NCBI RefSeq assembly: GCF_902706225.1
Contig: NZ_CACSKB010000022.1
Span: 1 to 64,000, forward strand
DNA from: Microbacterium sp. 18062
GTDB lineage: Bacteria; Actinomycetota; Actinomycetes; Actinomycetales; Microbacteriaceae
Direction of reading: 5' to 3'
Length of the DNA: 64,000 nucleotides
The translations under genes and the position numbers were made by a program. The notes beneath the pieces were generated by a model. It saw only the letters and a list, made by a program, of their open reading frames with translations. It did no database searches and was not told the DNA's origin. Positions 1-8,793 of the stretch are shown here, in pieces. The number at the start of each line of letters is the position of its first letter. Positions within the stretch are counted from its first letter, which is position 1.

Positions 1-1
1 G

Positions 2-391
2 TCGCCGACGGCACCCGGTGCGTACCCGCCCCCGGCCTATGGAACGCAGCCGCCCTACGGCTCGGCGCCGGCATACGCCGCGCCCTCGTACACGCCGTAC
101 CCGGCGCCGCCGAAGACGAACGCGCTGGCGATCGTCTCGCTCGTGTCGTCCCTGGTCGCCTTCGTGTTCCTCCCGCTCATCGGCTCGCTCGCCGGCATCA
201 TCACCGGGCACATCTCCCTCCGGCAACTCAAGACGAGCGGCGAGAACGGCCGCGGCTTGGCCCTCGCCGGCACCATCGTCGGCTGGGCTGGCCTCGCGCT
301 CGCGATCATCGGAGGCGTCCTGCTGGTCGTGTGGTTCGTCTGGATCTTCAGCCTGGCCGACGGCGCCGGCTACTACGAGTACTCGTCCTGA
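2..391 (+). CDS. DUF4190 membrane protein, 5' truncated
   Basis: The gene enters from the left edge, so its start is missing; 129 residues are visible. The first ~45 residues are rich in Pro, Tyr, Ala and Gly, a disordered cytoplasmic head. Two hydrophobic segments follow (roughly residues 48-70 and 92-120), separated by a short loop with GHISLRQLK and GENGRGLALAG. This layout, including the GH..L and GRG..A.AG loop, is typical of DUF4190 proteins. Its function is unknown; such proteins are often near cell-envelope genes. A hairpin and copy 1 of a dispersed repeat follow its TGA directly. Confidence 0.8.
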   Translation, partial: SPTAPGAYPPPAYGTQPPYGSAPAYAAPSYTPYPAPPKTNALAIVSLVSSLVAFVFLPLIGSLAGIITGHISLRQLKTSGENGRGLALAGTIVGWAGLALAIIGGVLLVVWFVWIFSLADGAGYYEYSS

Positions 392-397
392 TGCGAG

Positions 398-460
398 AGT
401 CTCCCCGGAGGGGGAGATTTGGCATCCTTCGTCGGTCGTCAGCGACCCAGGCAGCTGATG
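398..460 (-). repeat. Dispersed 3'-end repeat, copy 1, with terminator hairpin
   Basis: Seven bases after the TGA of the DUF4190 gene lies a hairpin with TCTCCCC/GGGGAGA arms around a 4-nt loop, followed by ATTT, as in an intrinsic terminator. Next to it is the conserved core which, read on the minus strand, contains GTCGCTGACGACC and GACGAAGGA. The same element recurs at 2053-2118, 17771-17832 and 61115-61176. In every copy the hairpin is the part nearest the stop codon of the gene it follows. Confidence 0.7.
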
Positions 461-527
461 CGAAAGATCCAAGGGAGGATTCTCCGCGTCATCCGGAGGG
501 ATCATCGAGCGGGGGCCGCCGGCCAGA

Positions 528-568
528 TCTTCACGGTGCTCCGGCGTAGGCTGGGAGCACCGTGAAGA
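528..568. promoter_or_regulatory. 15-bp perfect inverted repeat over the DUF3099 promoter and start
   Basis: Bases 528-542 and 554-568 are perfect reverse complements (15 bp each) with an 11-base centre. A TAGGCT -10-like box lies in that centre (547-552), and the GTG start (562) lies in the right arm. As DNA this could be an operator covering a promoter; as RNA, in a longer transcript, it would bury the start codon in a hairpin. The repeat is seen directly; its function is inferred. Confidence 0.6.
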
Positions 569-927
569 AGTCCGTTCCTCCGCAGTCAGCCACATCGCTG
601 CCGCGCGCCCCGCGCGACGACGCCGGCGCGCGGTTCGCCAAGTACATGACCATGATGGGTATCCGCATCGGATGCTTCGTCGCCATGGTTCTGGTCACCC
701 CGTACGGCTGGTACACGTGGCTGTTCGGAGTGGGTGCGGTCTTCCTCCCCTACGTGGCGGTGATCGTCGCCAACGTCGGCCAGGACACCCGCGGGACCGA
801 CGCCGTGAGCCCCGAGCGCATGATCGAGCGGCCCGCACCGCCCCCGAGCGCGCCCGTGGCCGACGCCACGCCCGGTCCGTTCGTCATCCGTGTGGACGAG
901 ACGCCCCCGCGGGAACCGGACGCATGA
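562..927 (+). CDS. DUF3099 domain-containing membrane protein
   Basis: A 121-residue protein starting at GTG. Residues ~24-40 carry the amphipathic RFAKYMTMMGIRIGCF stretch. Two membrane segments follow (about 34-52 and 56-75) around a short PYGWYTWLFG turn, then a Pro-rich tail with acidic patches. The RFAKYM..M..R and PYGWY pattern matches actinobacterial DUF3099. Its function is unknown. It overlaps the next gene by ATGA, and together with SURF1 forms a three-gene operon. No Shine-Dalgarno is seen; with TAGGCT 9 nt upstream the mRNA may be leaderless. The start lies inside a 15-bp inverted repeat. Confidence 0.75.
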   Translation: MKKSVPPQSATSLPRAPRDDAGARFAKYMTMMGIRIGCFVAMVLVTPYGWYTWLFGVGAVFLPYVAVIVANVGQDTRGTDAVSPERMIERPAPPPSAPVADATPGPFVIRVDETPPREPDA

Positions 928-1130
928 GCAGCGCGACCTGTTCGCGAGCCGGATGCCACGATGCCGCACGCTGGCGGATCGATTGGCGCAACCCCCGGAT
1001 CCACGGCGTGGACCGTCGGAAGACCTGGGTCGCGTGCGACGCGCACGTCGACTACCTGCGCGGCTTCCTCGCGTCCCGCGCCTTCCCGGTCCAGGTCGCA
1101 GAGCTGACGGATGCGGAGCCCACCGCATGA
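924..1130 (+). CDS. Small Cys/His protein, possible zinc binder
   Basis: A 68-residue protein overlapping its neighbours on both sides by ATGA, so it is translated as part of the DUF3099-SURF1 operon. It carries CSRAGC near the N-terminus and CDAHVDYL near residue 40, a C..C plus C..H arrangement that could hold a zinc ion. No membrane segment is present. I do not recognise a characterised family; short proteins like this commonly sit before SURF1 in Microbacteriaceae. The operon position suggests a link to cytochrome oxidase assembly, but that is inference only. Confidence 0.65.
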   Translation: MSSATCSRAGCHDAARWRIDWRNPRIHGVDRRKTWVACDAHVDYLRGFLASRAFPVQVAELTDAEPTA

Positions 1131-2032
1131 ACCTCAAGACCGCCTCGCCCGCGGTGCGCTGGACCGTCTACGTGCTCGTCGCCGTGGCCTTCGCGATCGC
1201 CTGCGTCTTCCTCTCGCAGTGGCAGTTCTCGAGGAACGACGCCCGCACCGCCCAGCTCGAGCTGGTCGAGCGCAACTTCGACGCCGCTCCGATCGCGCTC
1301 GACGAGGTCGTCGATCCGACCGGCGGATTCGATCCCGCGCTCGAGTGGCACCCGGTCGTCGTCACGGGCGCGTACCTGACCGACGCCCAGTTGGTCGTGC
1401 GCAACAGACCGCACGGGGGCACCTCCGCGTTCGAGGTGCTCGTGCCCTTCCGCGCCGACGACGGCCGCATCCTCGTCGTCGACCGGGGGTGGATCCCTCC
1501 CGCGGAGTCGGGCGAGGGTACCGCCGCCATCCCCGCTCCTCCCGACGGCGAGGTCACGATCGTGGTGCGCCTGCGCCCCAGCGAGGCCCTGCCGACGTCG
1601 GGACGGAGCGCGCCGGCGGGCCAGGTCCCCACCATCCATCTGCCGCTCATCGCGGAGACGACCGGGGCGGAGACCATCACCGACGCCTACGGGGTGCTGG
1701 CGTCGGAGGATCCCGCGGCCGCCGAGACACCCTTCCCGCTCGACGCGCCCTCCGAGGACCCCGGTCCCCACCTGTCGTACGCGATCCAGTGGATCCTGTT
1801 CGCGATCATGGGTTTCGTCTTCATCGGATACATCATCCGCACGGAGCTGCGCTATCGCAGAGAGGACGCCGAGGAGCACGAAGGCTCCGCGGAGCAGGGG
1901 CCTCCGTCCGCCGGCGTCGCGCCGTCCCCCGCCCCGCCGGCCGGACCGGTGCGCCGACGCCCGCTGTTCGAACGCCGCCCCGACCGCGACATGGCCGACG
2001 AGGACGCCCTTCTCGATCACGCCGAACGCTGA
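1127..2032 (+). CDS. SURF1-family cytochrome oxidase assembly protein
   Basis: A 301-residue protein with one membrane helix at residues ~12-30, followed by LSQWQFSRND (the SURF1 GxWQ position), a large extracytoplasmic domain with WHPVVVTGAYL and VVDRGWIPP, and a second helix near 225-250 preceded by HLSYAIQW, a hallmark of the family. A charged, Pro-rich C-terminal tail of ~60 residues is an actinobacterial extension. SURF1 proteins help assemble heme-copper oxidase. Heme A and heme O synthases lie 14-16 kb away in this window. The ATG overlaps the upstream stop. Confidence 0.92.
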   Translation: MNLKTASPAVRWTVYVLVAVAFAIACVFLSQWQFSRNDARTAQLELVERNFDAAPIALDEVVDPTGGFDPALEWHPVVVTGAYLTDAQLVVRNRPHGGTSAFEVLVPFRADDGRILVVDRGWIPPAESGEGTAAIPAPPDGEVTIVVRLRPSEALPTSGRSAPAGQVPTIHLPLIAETTGAETITDAYGVLASEDPAAAETPFPLDAPSEDPGPHLSYAIQWILFAIMGFVFIGYIIRTELRYRREDAEEHEGSAEQGPPSAGVAPSPAPPAGPVRRRPLFERRPDRDMADEDALLDHAER

Positions 2033-2052
2033 ACGGTCGGTTGGGACCGCGC

Positions 2053-2118
2053 GTCAGCGGCCTGGGTCGCTGACGACCGACGAAGGAAGCGAAGTCTCCC
2101 CGCACCGGGGAGACTTTC
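2053..2118 (+). repeat. Dispersed 3'-end repeat, copy 2, with strong hairpin
   Basis: It lies between convergent SURF1 and ABC-F genes. The core has TCAGCG..CGCTGA and the overlapping GGTCG-CTGA-CGACC dyads, which cannot form at once. At 2092-2116 there is an 11-bp perfect stem (AAGTCTCCCCG/CGGGGAGACTT) with a 3-nt loop, directly downstream of the ABC-F stop codon on the minus strand; it should act as its terminator. Compared with copies 1 and 4 the stem is longer and compensatory, which argues that structure is conserved. Confidence 0.75.
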
Positions 2119-2121
2119 GGG

Positions 2122-3720
<1,599 letters not shown>

Positions 3721-3836
3721 AGGGGACGTCCGTTCCTTCGGGGTGGATGGTGGCCGAGGGGCCAGAACGATTCTACGGGCACGGCCGGGCCGCGCTCCCC
3801 CGGCGGCAGGGCTGCCCGCAGCGACTCGGCGGGAGA

Positions 3837-4193
3837 TCAGTCGAAGTAGAGGTCGTGATGCAGCCGGCAGCCCGGATTGAACGCGGCCTCGCAGCGCGGG
3901 CACGCCTCCACCGCGAGGTACTCCGCAACGGTCAGCTCGTGTGCGCACACGCCGCACAGCACGGCATGCGCGTCGCGTTCGTGAGCGGGCCACCGCCGGG
4001 GCGCATGGTCTGCGATGGCCTCGTGGCAGGCGAAACAGGGGACGTAGCGGTGGCAGCAGATGAACCGGATCGCGATCACATCCCGGTCTCCGTGGTAGTG
4101 GACGCAACGGGTCTGCTCGTCCACGAGCAGGCCGTGCACGCGCACGGCGCCGACGACGATGTCGCTCCCCGCCTGCTGCTGTGCGTCGGTCAT
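3837..4193 (-). CDS. CHY zinc-finger protein
   Basis: A 118-residue protein with many paired Cys and His: RCVHYH, CCHRYVPCFACH, CGVCAHELT, CPRCEAAFNPGC and HHDLYF. The CVHYHG..D..AIRFICC..Y..C..CH core is the CHY zinc-finger family, predicted to bind three zinc ions. The role in bacteria is unknown. Its ATG sits 2 bp downstream of the bioN stop, so it is probably the last gene of the biotin-uptake operon; whether it works in that pathway is not shown. Confidence 0.88.
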   Translation of the reverse strand: MTDAQQQAGSDIVVGAVRVHGLLVDEQTRCVHYHGDRDVIAIRFICCHRYVPCFACHEAIADHAPRRWPAHERDAHAVLCGVCAHELTVAEYLAVEACPRCEAAFNPGCRLHHDLYFD

Positions 4194-4194
4194 C

Positions 4195-4788
4195 TCAGTC
4201 GATCCCCCGGGCGGACAGCGCGTCGGCGACCTCGTCCGCGTGGCGGAGAGACATCACCAGCAGGGGCACCACGAAACGCAAGCCGAGGCGTGCCCCCCGG
4301 GCGTGCTGCGCCTCGCGCACCCGGCGCGCGAAATCGGTGACGACCGGGACCATGCTGATCGTCATTGAGACCGTCAACGCCACCCGCTCCGGGTCGACGC
4401 CCAAGCGACGAAACGGCCCGAGCGCGCGCACGAGCACGTCCAGCAGGTCCGCCGACCGCGTGGTCAGCGTCATGAGCGCCGCCAACAGGACGATCGCGAG
4501 CACGCGAACCGTGTTCACGAGCGCCTCCGTGGGGGTGAGGAACAGCACCTGACTCACCGCGAGGAACAGGATGATCCAGCGCGCCATCCACACTTGACCC
4601 ACCAGTACCCGTGGGAACAGCCCGGCCACCGCGTACCCGGCCACGACCGTCAGCAGCACGGCGCCGGCGCTCACCACGTCGTGCGGGTAGAGCGAGACGG
4701 CGAGGACCAGCACGACCATCGCGGCCAGCTTCACCCCGGCGGGCAGCCGATGCAGGATGCTCCGTCCCGGCACGTAGAGCGCGATCAC
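4195..4788 (-). CDS. bioN: ECF transporter transmembrane subunit EcfT/BioN
   Basis: A 197-residue membrane protein with about five hydrophobic segments. The two short ARG motifs of EcfT proteins are visible in the C-terminal half (HARGARLG and LSARGID); in this family they form coupling helices contacting the ATPases. The GTG start overlaps the bioM stop as GTGA. Located last of the transporter genes bioY-bioM-bioN, it should couple ATP hydrolysis to biotin uptake by BioY. A longer upstream reading frame is Arg-rich and overlaps bioM, so it was not used. Confidence 0.9.
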   Translation of the reverse strand: MIALYVPGRSILHRLPAGVKLAAMVVLVLAVSLYPHDVVSAGAVLLTVVAGYAVAGLFPRVLVGQVWMARWIILFLAVSQVLFLTPTEALVNTVRVLAIVLLAALMTLTTRSADLLDVLVRALGPFRRLGVDPERVALTVSMTISMVPVVTDFARRVREAQHARGARLGLRFVVPLLVMSLRHADEVADALSARGID

Positions 4789-5525
4789 GCCTGCTGCCGC
4801 CGATAGCGTTCTACGACCGCTCCCGGCTCGTCGACGGCGGTGAGTCGGCCCGCGTCGAACAGCAGGGCGATCTCGCACCGACGTGCCAGGTCGAGGTCGT
4901 GCGTCACGATGATCGTCTGCGCGGCGAGCCTGTCCACCAGCAGATCCGAGATGCGCCGCGCGTTGCCGAGGTCGAGCAGGGTCGTCGGCTCGTCGGCCAC
5001 GACCAGCTGCGGCTCGCGCACGAGCACCGCCGCCAGCGCCAGCAACTGCTTCTGCCCACCGGAGAGGCTGTACGCCGGCGCATCGGCGTGCCCCGACAGG
5101 CCGTACTCGCCCAGCACGGCCGAGACTCGTTCGGCGATCGCGGCACGGGAGAGACCGAGTCCACGCAGCGACAGGGAGACGTCCTCCACCACGGTGGGCA
5201 TGAGGATCTGCGCGTCCGGGTGGGTGAAGACGAATCCCACGCGATCGCGCACCGCCCGGCGGTCCCGGGCGACGTCGATCCCGTGCACGACGACGCGCCC
5301 ACGGCTGGGAGCCACGAGGCCGTTCAGCAGCCGCGCGAACGTCGACTTCCCCGAGCCGTTCGCGCCGATCACGGCGATCCGACGTTGGTCCAGCCGCACC
5401 GACACGTCGTGGAGCACGCGGCGTCCGTTCAGCTGGACCTCGACGTCGTCGATCTCGATCGAGGTCGAGAGTCCGGATCCCGCCCCGCGTCCTGCACCGC
5501 TCTCCCGCTCAGTCCGTCCGGTCAC
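4785..5525 (-). CDS. bioM: ECF transporter ATP-binding subunit BioM
   Basis: A 246-residue ABC ATPase. It has Walker A GANGSGKST, Q-loop region VGFVFTHPD, signature LSGGQKQ, Walker B LVVADEPT, D-loop LLDLG and switch His in IVTHD. The first ~20 residues are Gly/Ser-rich. It starts at GTG and overlaps bioY by 17 nt. Only one ATPase gene is present, as expected for the dedicated three-gene biotin system rather than an EcfA1/A2 pair. Confidence 0.92.
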   Translation of the reverse strand: MTGRTERESGAGRGAGSGLSTSIEIDDVEVQLNGRRVLHDVSVRLDQRRIAVIGANGSGKSTFARLLNGLVAPSRGRVVVHGIDVARDRRAVRDRVGFVFTHPDAQILMPTVVEDVSLSLRGLGLSRAAIAERVSAVLGEYGLSGHADAPAYSLSGGQKQLLALAAVLVREPQLVVADEPTTLLDLGNARRISDLLVDRLAAQTIIVTHDLDLARRCEIALLFDAGRLTAVDEPGAVVERYRRQQA

Positions 5526-6135
5526 TCGCGGCCTCGCGATCGGGGTGCGGCTCCACGGCGGGAGCGGGTGAGTCCTCCAGCGCGAACGCCGGCGGGTAGG
5601 CGCGCCACAGCGTCACGGTCAGCACGGTGGCGACCGCCACCTTGATCAGGTCCCCCGGCAGGAAGGCGAGGCTCGTGAACAGGGACTCGGGGATCGACAG
5701 CCCGGTGACGGCGGACTGCACCGGGATGCCGAAGAAGTAGATCGCCAGGATCCCGCCGACGAGCCCGCCCACGGCGACCCGCCACCACACGATCCGGCGC
5801 GCACCGCGGTGGACGATCAGCCCGACGACGTACGCGCCCGCGATCCACCCGATGAGGTAGCCGCCGGTCGCCCCGGCGAAGACGCCGGCGCCGCCATGCC
5901 CGCCCGACAGCAGCGGAAGGCCGATGAAGACGAGCAGCAGCAGCACTCCCACCGCCGCGGCTCCTCGCTTGGGCCCGAGCACCGCTCCGGCGAGGACCAC
6001 CCCGAGCGTCTGGGCCGTGATCGGCACCAGCCCCGGCACCGGGATCGGCCCGATCAGCCCTAGGGCGGCGATGATCGCCGCGAACACCGCGATGCGGGCG
6101 ATGTCACGGGTGTCGAAACGGTCGCTGGCCACCAT
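5509..6135 (-). CDS. bioY: Biotin transporter BioY (substrate-binding S component)
   Basis: A 208-residue membrane protein with six hydrophobic segments. Family features include VPITAQTLGVVLAG near residue 50, GATGGYLIGW in the middle and a LPGDLIKVAVA stretch close to the C-terminus. BioY binds biotin and is energised by BioM/BioN, encoded downstream. The ATG is chosen because AGGAG lies 8 nt upstream; longer starts would run into the operator region. A TATACT box (6202-6207, minus) next to two BioQ-type palindromes suggests repression when biotin is plentiful. Confidence 0.93.
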   Translation of the reverse strand: MVASDRFDTRDIARIAVFAAIIAALGLIGPIPVPGLVPITAQTLGVVLAGAVLGPKRGAAAVGVLLLLVFIGLPLLSGGHGGAGVFAGATGGYLIGWIAGAYVVGLIVHRGARRIVWWRVAVGGLVGGILAIYFFGIPVQSAVTGLSIPESLFTSLAFLPGDLIKVAVATVLTVTLWRAYPPAFALEDSPAPAVEPHPDREAASDRTD

Positions 6136-6174
6136 GGCTGCCTCTCCTCGCCGCCGCCTGGGGAACACGGCACA

Positions 6175-6202
6175 TGAACATCGTTCAGGTGAACGGCGTT
6201 CA
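6175..6202. promoter_or_regulatory. Tandem BioQ-type operators in the divergent bioY/tetR promoter
   Basis: Two perfect 13-bp palindromes, TGAACATCGTTCA (6175-6187) and TGAACGGCGTTCA (6190-6202), are set 15 bp apart. TGAACnnnGTTCA is very close to the site known for the actinobacterial biotin repressor BioQ. The second overlaps a two-way -10 region (TATAGT on plus at 6204-6209, TATACT on minus at 6202-6207). Thus one regulator could control bioY and itself. Confidence 0.85.
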
Positions 6203-6215
6203 GTATAGTGGCGGA

Positions 6216-6866
6216 GTGACGACCGCACGCAACCCGCGTCCCGCCCGACACGACCGGGACAGCGTCGTCGACGCTGCGATGACGATCCTCGACGAGCACG
6301 GGCTCGCCGATCTGACCATGCGGCGGCTCGCCACTGAGCTGGAGGTGCAGCCCAGCGCCCTCTACTGGCATTTCGAGAACAAGCAGTCGCTGCTCGCCGC
6401 CGTCGCCGACCGGATCGTCGGCGCGGCGCTGACTCCTCCGCCGTCCGAGGGCGATTGGCGCCTCGCCGCGTCCCAGGCGGCGAGCCGGATCCACGACGCC
6501 CTCCTGACCTACCGCGACGGGGCGGAGGTCGTGCTCAGCACGCACGCGCTCGGACTGGGCTCCGACGCTGCGCGTCGGCTTCTGGCCGACGCGCTCGCCC
6601 GTGGCCACGAGCCCGCGGTCGCCGCGACCGCCGCGACCGCCGTGCTCCACTTCGTGCTCGGCCATACCTCGCTCGTGCAGCAGCGGATGCAGGCCGACAG
6701 CGTCGGGGCGGCGGCGCCCGGTGTCGGCCTCGACGAGCAGCTCGCCGGTCCCGACCGGGTGTTCGACGTCGGGATCGAGCTTCTGCTCGGCGGTCTCGCC
6801 GAACTGCAGCGGAGCCGTCCGGCCTCACCCGCGAGACTGCAACGGAGCGCCGAGACAGCGGGGTAA
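6216..6866 (+). CDS. bioQ: TetR-family regulator, probable biotin repressor BioQ
   Basis: A 216-residue protein. The N-terminal helix-turn-helix runs over residues ~12-57 (AAMTILDEHGLADLTMRRLA, then ALYWHFENKQSLL). The C-terminal ligand/dimer domain is helical and variable. It is divergent from bioYMN and preceded by two TGAACnnnGTTCA palindromes, so BioQ is the likely identity. The GTG start is 6 nt after TATAGT, suggesting leaderless mRNA; an upstream ATG at 6174 would place the operators inside the gene and is rejected. Confidence 0.83.
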   Translation: MTTARNPRPARHDRDSVVDAAMTILDEHGLADLTMRRLATELEVQPSALYWHFENKQSLLAAVADRIVGAALTPPPSEGDWRLAASQAASRIHDALLTYRDGAEVVLSTHALGLGSDAARRLLADALARGHEPAVAATAATAVLHFVLGHTSLVQQRMQADSVGAAAPGVGLDEQLAGPDRVFDVGIELLLGGLAELQRSRPASPARLQRSAETAG

Positions 6867-6900
6867 CACCACAGCCTCGGCGCCCACGTGCAGTCTCGCG
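6830..6900. terminator. Long imperfect hairpin between convergent bioQ and siderophore operon
   Basis: The 25-base arms 6830-6854 and 6876-6900 pair at 20 positions: CGCGAGACTGCA and GCGCCGAG pair perfectly, with a 5-base internal loop between them. The left arm includes the last codons of bioQ. It lies between convergent genes, so it may terminate both. No T-tract is evident. Confidence 0.6.
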
Positions 6901-6916
6901 GTCCGAAAGGGCAGGG

Positions 6917-7948
6917 TCAGCCCTGCGCGGCCGCGGTCGCGTCGGCGAGCTGAGCGACGAGGGTCGGCAGGATCCACGGCAGCGCCAGCGGCGTCGGCGT
7001 GAGCGCAGACGTCTCCTCAGCGCCGACGATCGATGCCACGGCTCCCGCCTTGACGGCCGGGATCAGCTGCCCGGTATCCGAGGACACGAAGCTGTCCACG
7101 ACGTCCTGCGACTCGGCCTGCGTGAGGATCACGTCGGCGTCGATCGCGTCGAGGTTCTCGGCGCTCAGGGTGACGTAGAACGACCCGTCGCCCGGATCCA
7201 GCGCGGTGATCGAGTCGGGGGTCACGAAGCCGAGGCCCTCGAGGATCTGCACCCGCGGGTCGGCCGCCGTGTACGCGTAGTAGCTGCCGTCGGTCGAGGG
7301 TCCGAGGAACGCGATCGAGGTTCCCGCGAACTCCGGGTGCGCCTCGGCGGCCTCGGCGATCTCCGCCTTCATGCCCGTGACGAGATCCGCCGCCTCCTCG
7401 GTCTGGCCCAGTGCCTCGCCGACGAGCGCGATCGTCTCCTCCCAGGTGGTGTCCCAGGCGACGCGCGGATAGGCGACCACCGGCACGCCTGCCGCGGTCA
7501 CCGTGTCGAACTCCTCCTGCGTGAGCCCGGAGTACGGGGCCAGCAGCACGTCCGGCTCGGTCTCCAGCAGCTCCTCGACGGACAGCTCGTACGTCGACTG
7601 GTCGAGGATGGTGGGGGCCTCGCCGCCGAGCTCCTCGATCTTGTCCGCGTTCCACGGGTTCACGAGGTCGTCGCCGCCGGAGTAATCGTCGGAGCCGATC
7701 GCGATGGGCACGATGCCGAGCGCGAGCACGGCGTCGGTCGCGCCCCAGCCCCAGGTGGCGACACGGGTCGGTTCCGACTCGATGACCGCGTCCCCCAGCG
7801 CACTGGTGATGGTGACGGGGAACGCACCGGAACCGGAGCCGCCGGTGGCCTCTCCCGTGCTGTCTGCACCGCCGGCGCAGCCGGCGAGCAAGCCCGCGAG
7901 AGCGAGTGCGCCGACGACTGCGGGGACGGGCCTGTTCTTTCGGATCAT
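6917..7948 (-). CDS. Ferric-siderophore ABC transporter substrate-binding lipoprotein
   Basis: A 343-residue secreted lipoprotein. The signal peptide ends in the lipobox LLAGC (Cys ~24), followed by a Gly/Ser-rich linker and a FepB/FhuD-type helical-backbone fold: RVATWGWGATDAVLALGIVP, an EAPTILDQ stretch, EPDVLLAPYSGLTQEEF and VVAYPRVAW. It is the last gene of a five-gene operon overlapping its ATPase by ATGA. The iron box at the operon head and the reductase gene point to ferric siderophore import; the exact siderophore is unknown. Confidence 0.9.
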   Translation of the reverse strand: MIRKNRPVPAVVGALALAGLLAGCAGGADSTGEATGGSGSGAFPVTITSALGDAVIESEPTRVATWGWGATDAVLALGIVPIAIGSDDYSGGDDLVNPWNADKIEELGGEAPTILDQSTYELSVEELLETEPDVLLAPYSGLTQEEFDTVTAAGVPVVAYPRVAWDTTWEETIALVGEALGQTEEAADLVTGMKAEIAEAAEAHPEFAGTSIAFLGPSTDGSYYAYTAADPRVQILEGLGFVTPDSITALDPGDGSFYVTLSAENLDAIDADVILTQAESQDVVDSFVSSDTGQLIPAVKAGAVASIVGAEETSALTPTPLALPWILPTLVAQLADATAAAQG

Positions 7949-8793
7949 GTGATCTTCCTTTCTCGATGGACGAGTGATTCGACCCCGGCCTCCGCGCCGA
8001 CGGCGCGAGGGACGGGGACGACGAGGGGCGTGGCGGTGAGCGGATCCGGGATGACCAGCGCTTCCAGCCCGAACGCCTCGGCCACGATCCGGCTCGTGAG
8101 CACATCGGTGGGCAGGCCATGGGCGACCACCCGACCCTCGCTCATCACGATGAGGTCGTCGGCGTAGCGGGCTGCCAGGTTGAGATCGTGGAGCACCGCC
8201 ACGACCGTCGTGCCCGAGCGACGGTTGAGGTCGCGGAGCAGATCGAGCACCTCGATCTGATGGCTGAGATCCAGGAAGGTCGTCGGCTCGTCGAGCAGCA
8301 GGATGCGGGGATCCTGGGCGAGCGCCATCGCGATCCAGACCCGCTGCCGCTGACCACCGGACAGATCGCCCATCGGGCGTTCCGCCAGCGAGGCGACGTC
8401 GGCGCGGGCCATGGCGTCATCGACCCGCGCGCTGTCCTCGGCGCTCCAGCGCTGGAACACCCCCCGGTGGGGGTGCCGCCCGCGGGCGACGAGCTCCGCG
8501 ACCGGCGTCCCCTCCGGGGCGAGCGGATGCTGCGGCAGGAGGCCGACGGTGCGCGCGAACCGCCGGCGGGGCACGGAGTGGATGTCGACGCCGTCGAGCT
8601 CGACACGGCCGCCGAGCGGCTTGTGCAGACGAGCGAGGGTGCCCAGCAGCGTCGACTTTCCGCAGGCGTTCGCGCCGATGACGATCGTGATGCGTTCCGG
8701 CGCGATCTCGAGATCGAGCGACTCGATGACGCGACGGCCGGGATACCCGGCGGCGAGGCCGTGGACGGTCAGGCGCGGAGTGGTGACGGTCAC
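7945..8793 (-). CDS. Ferric-siderophore ABC transporter ATP-binding protein (FepC-like)
   Basis: A 282-residue ATPase with Walker A GANACGKSTLL (a Cys in place of the usual Gly/Ser), signature LSGGQRQR, Walker B LLLDEPTTFLD and switch His VLHDLN. The region LLPQHPLAPEGTPVAELVARGRHPH is typical of FecE/FepC iron-siderophore ATPases. Its GTG start overlaps the preceding permease stop as GTGA. It should power the two permeases encoded just upstream. Confidence 0.92.
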   Translation of the reverse strand: MTVTTPRLTVHGLAAGYPGRRVIESLDLEIAPERITIVIGANACGKSTLLGTLARLHKPLGGRVELDGVDIHSVPRRRFARTVGLLPQHPLAPEGTPVAELVARGRHPHRGVFQRWSAEDSARVDDAMARADVASLAERPMGDLSGGQRQRVWIAMALAQDPRILLLDEPTTFLDLSHQIEVLDLLRDLNRRSGTTVVAVLHDLNLAARYADDLIVMSEGRVVAHGLPTDVLTSRIVAEAFGLEALVIPDPLTATPLVVPVPRAVGAEAGVESLVHRERKIT

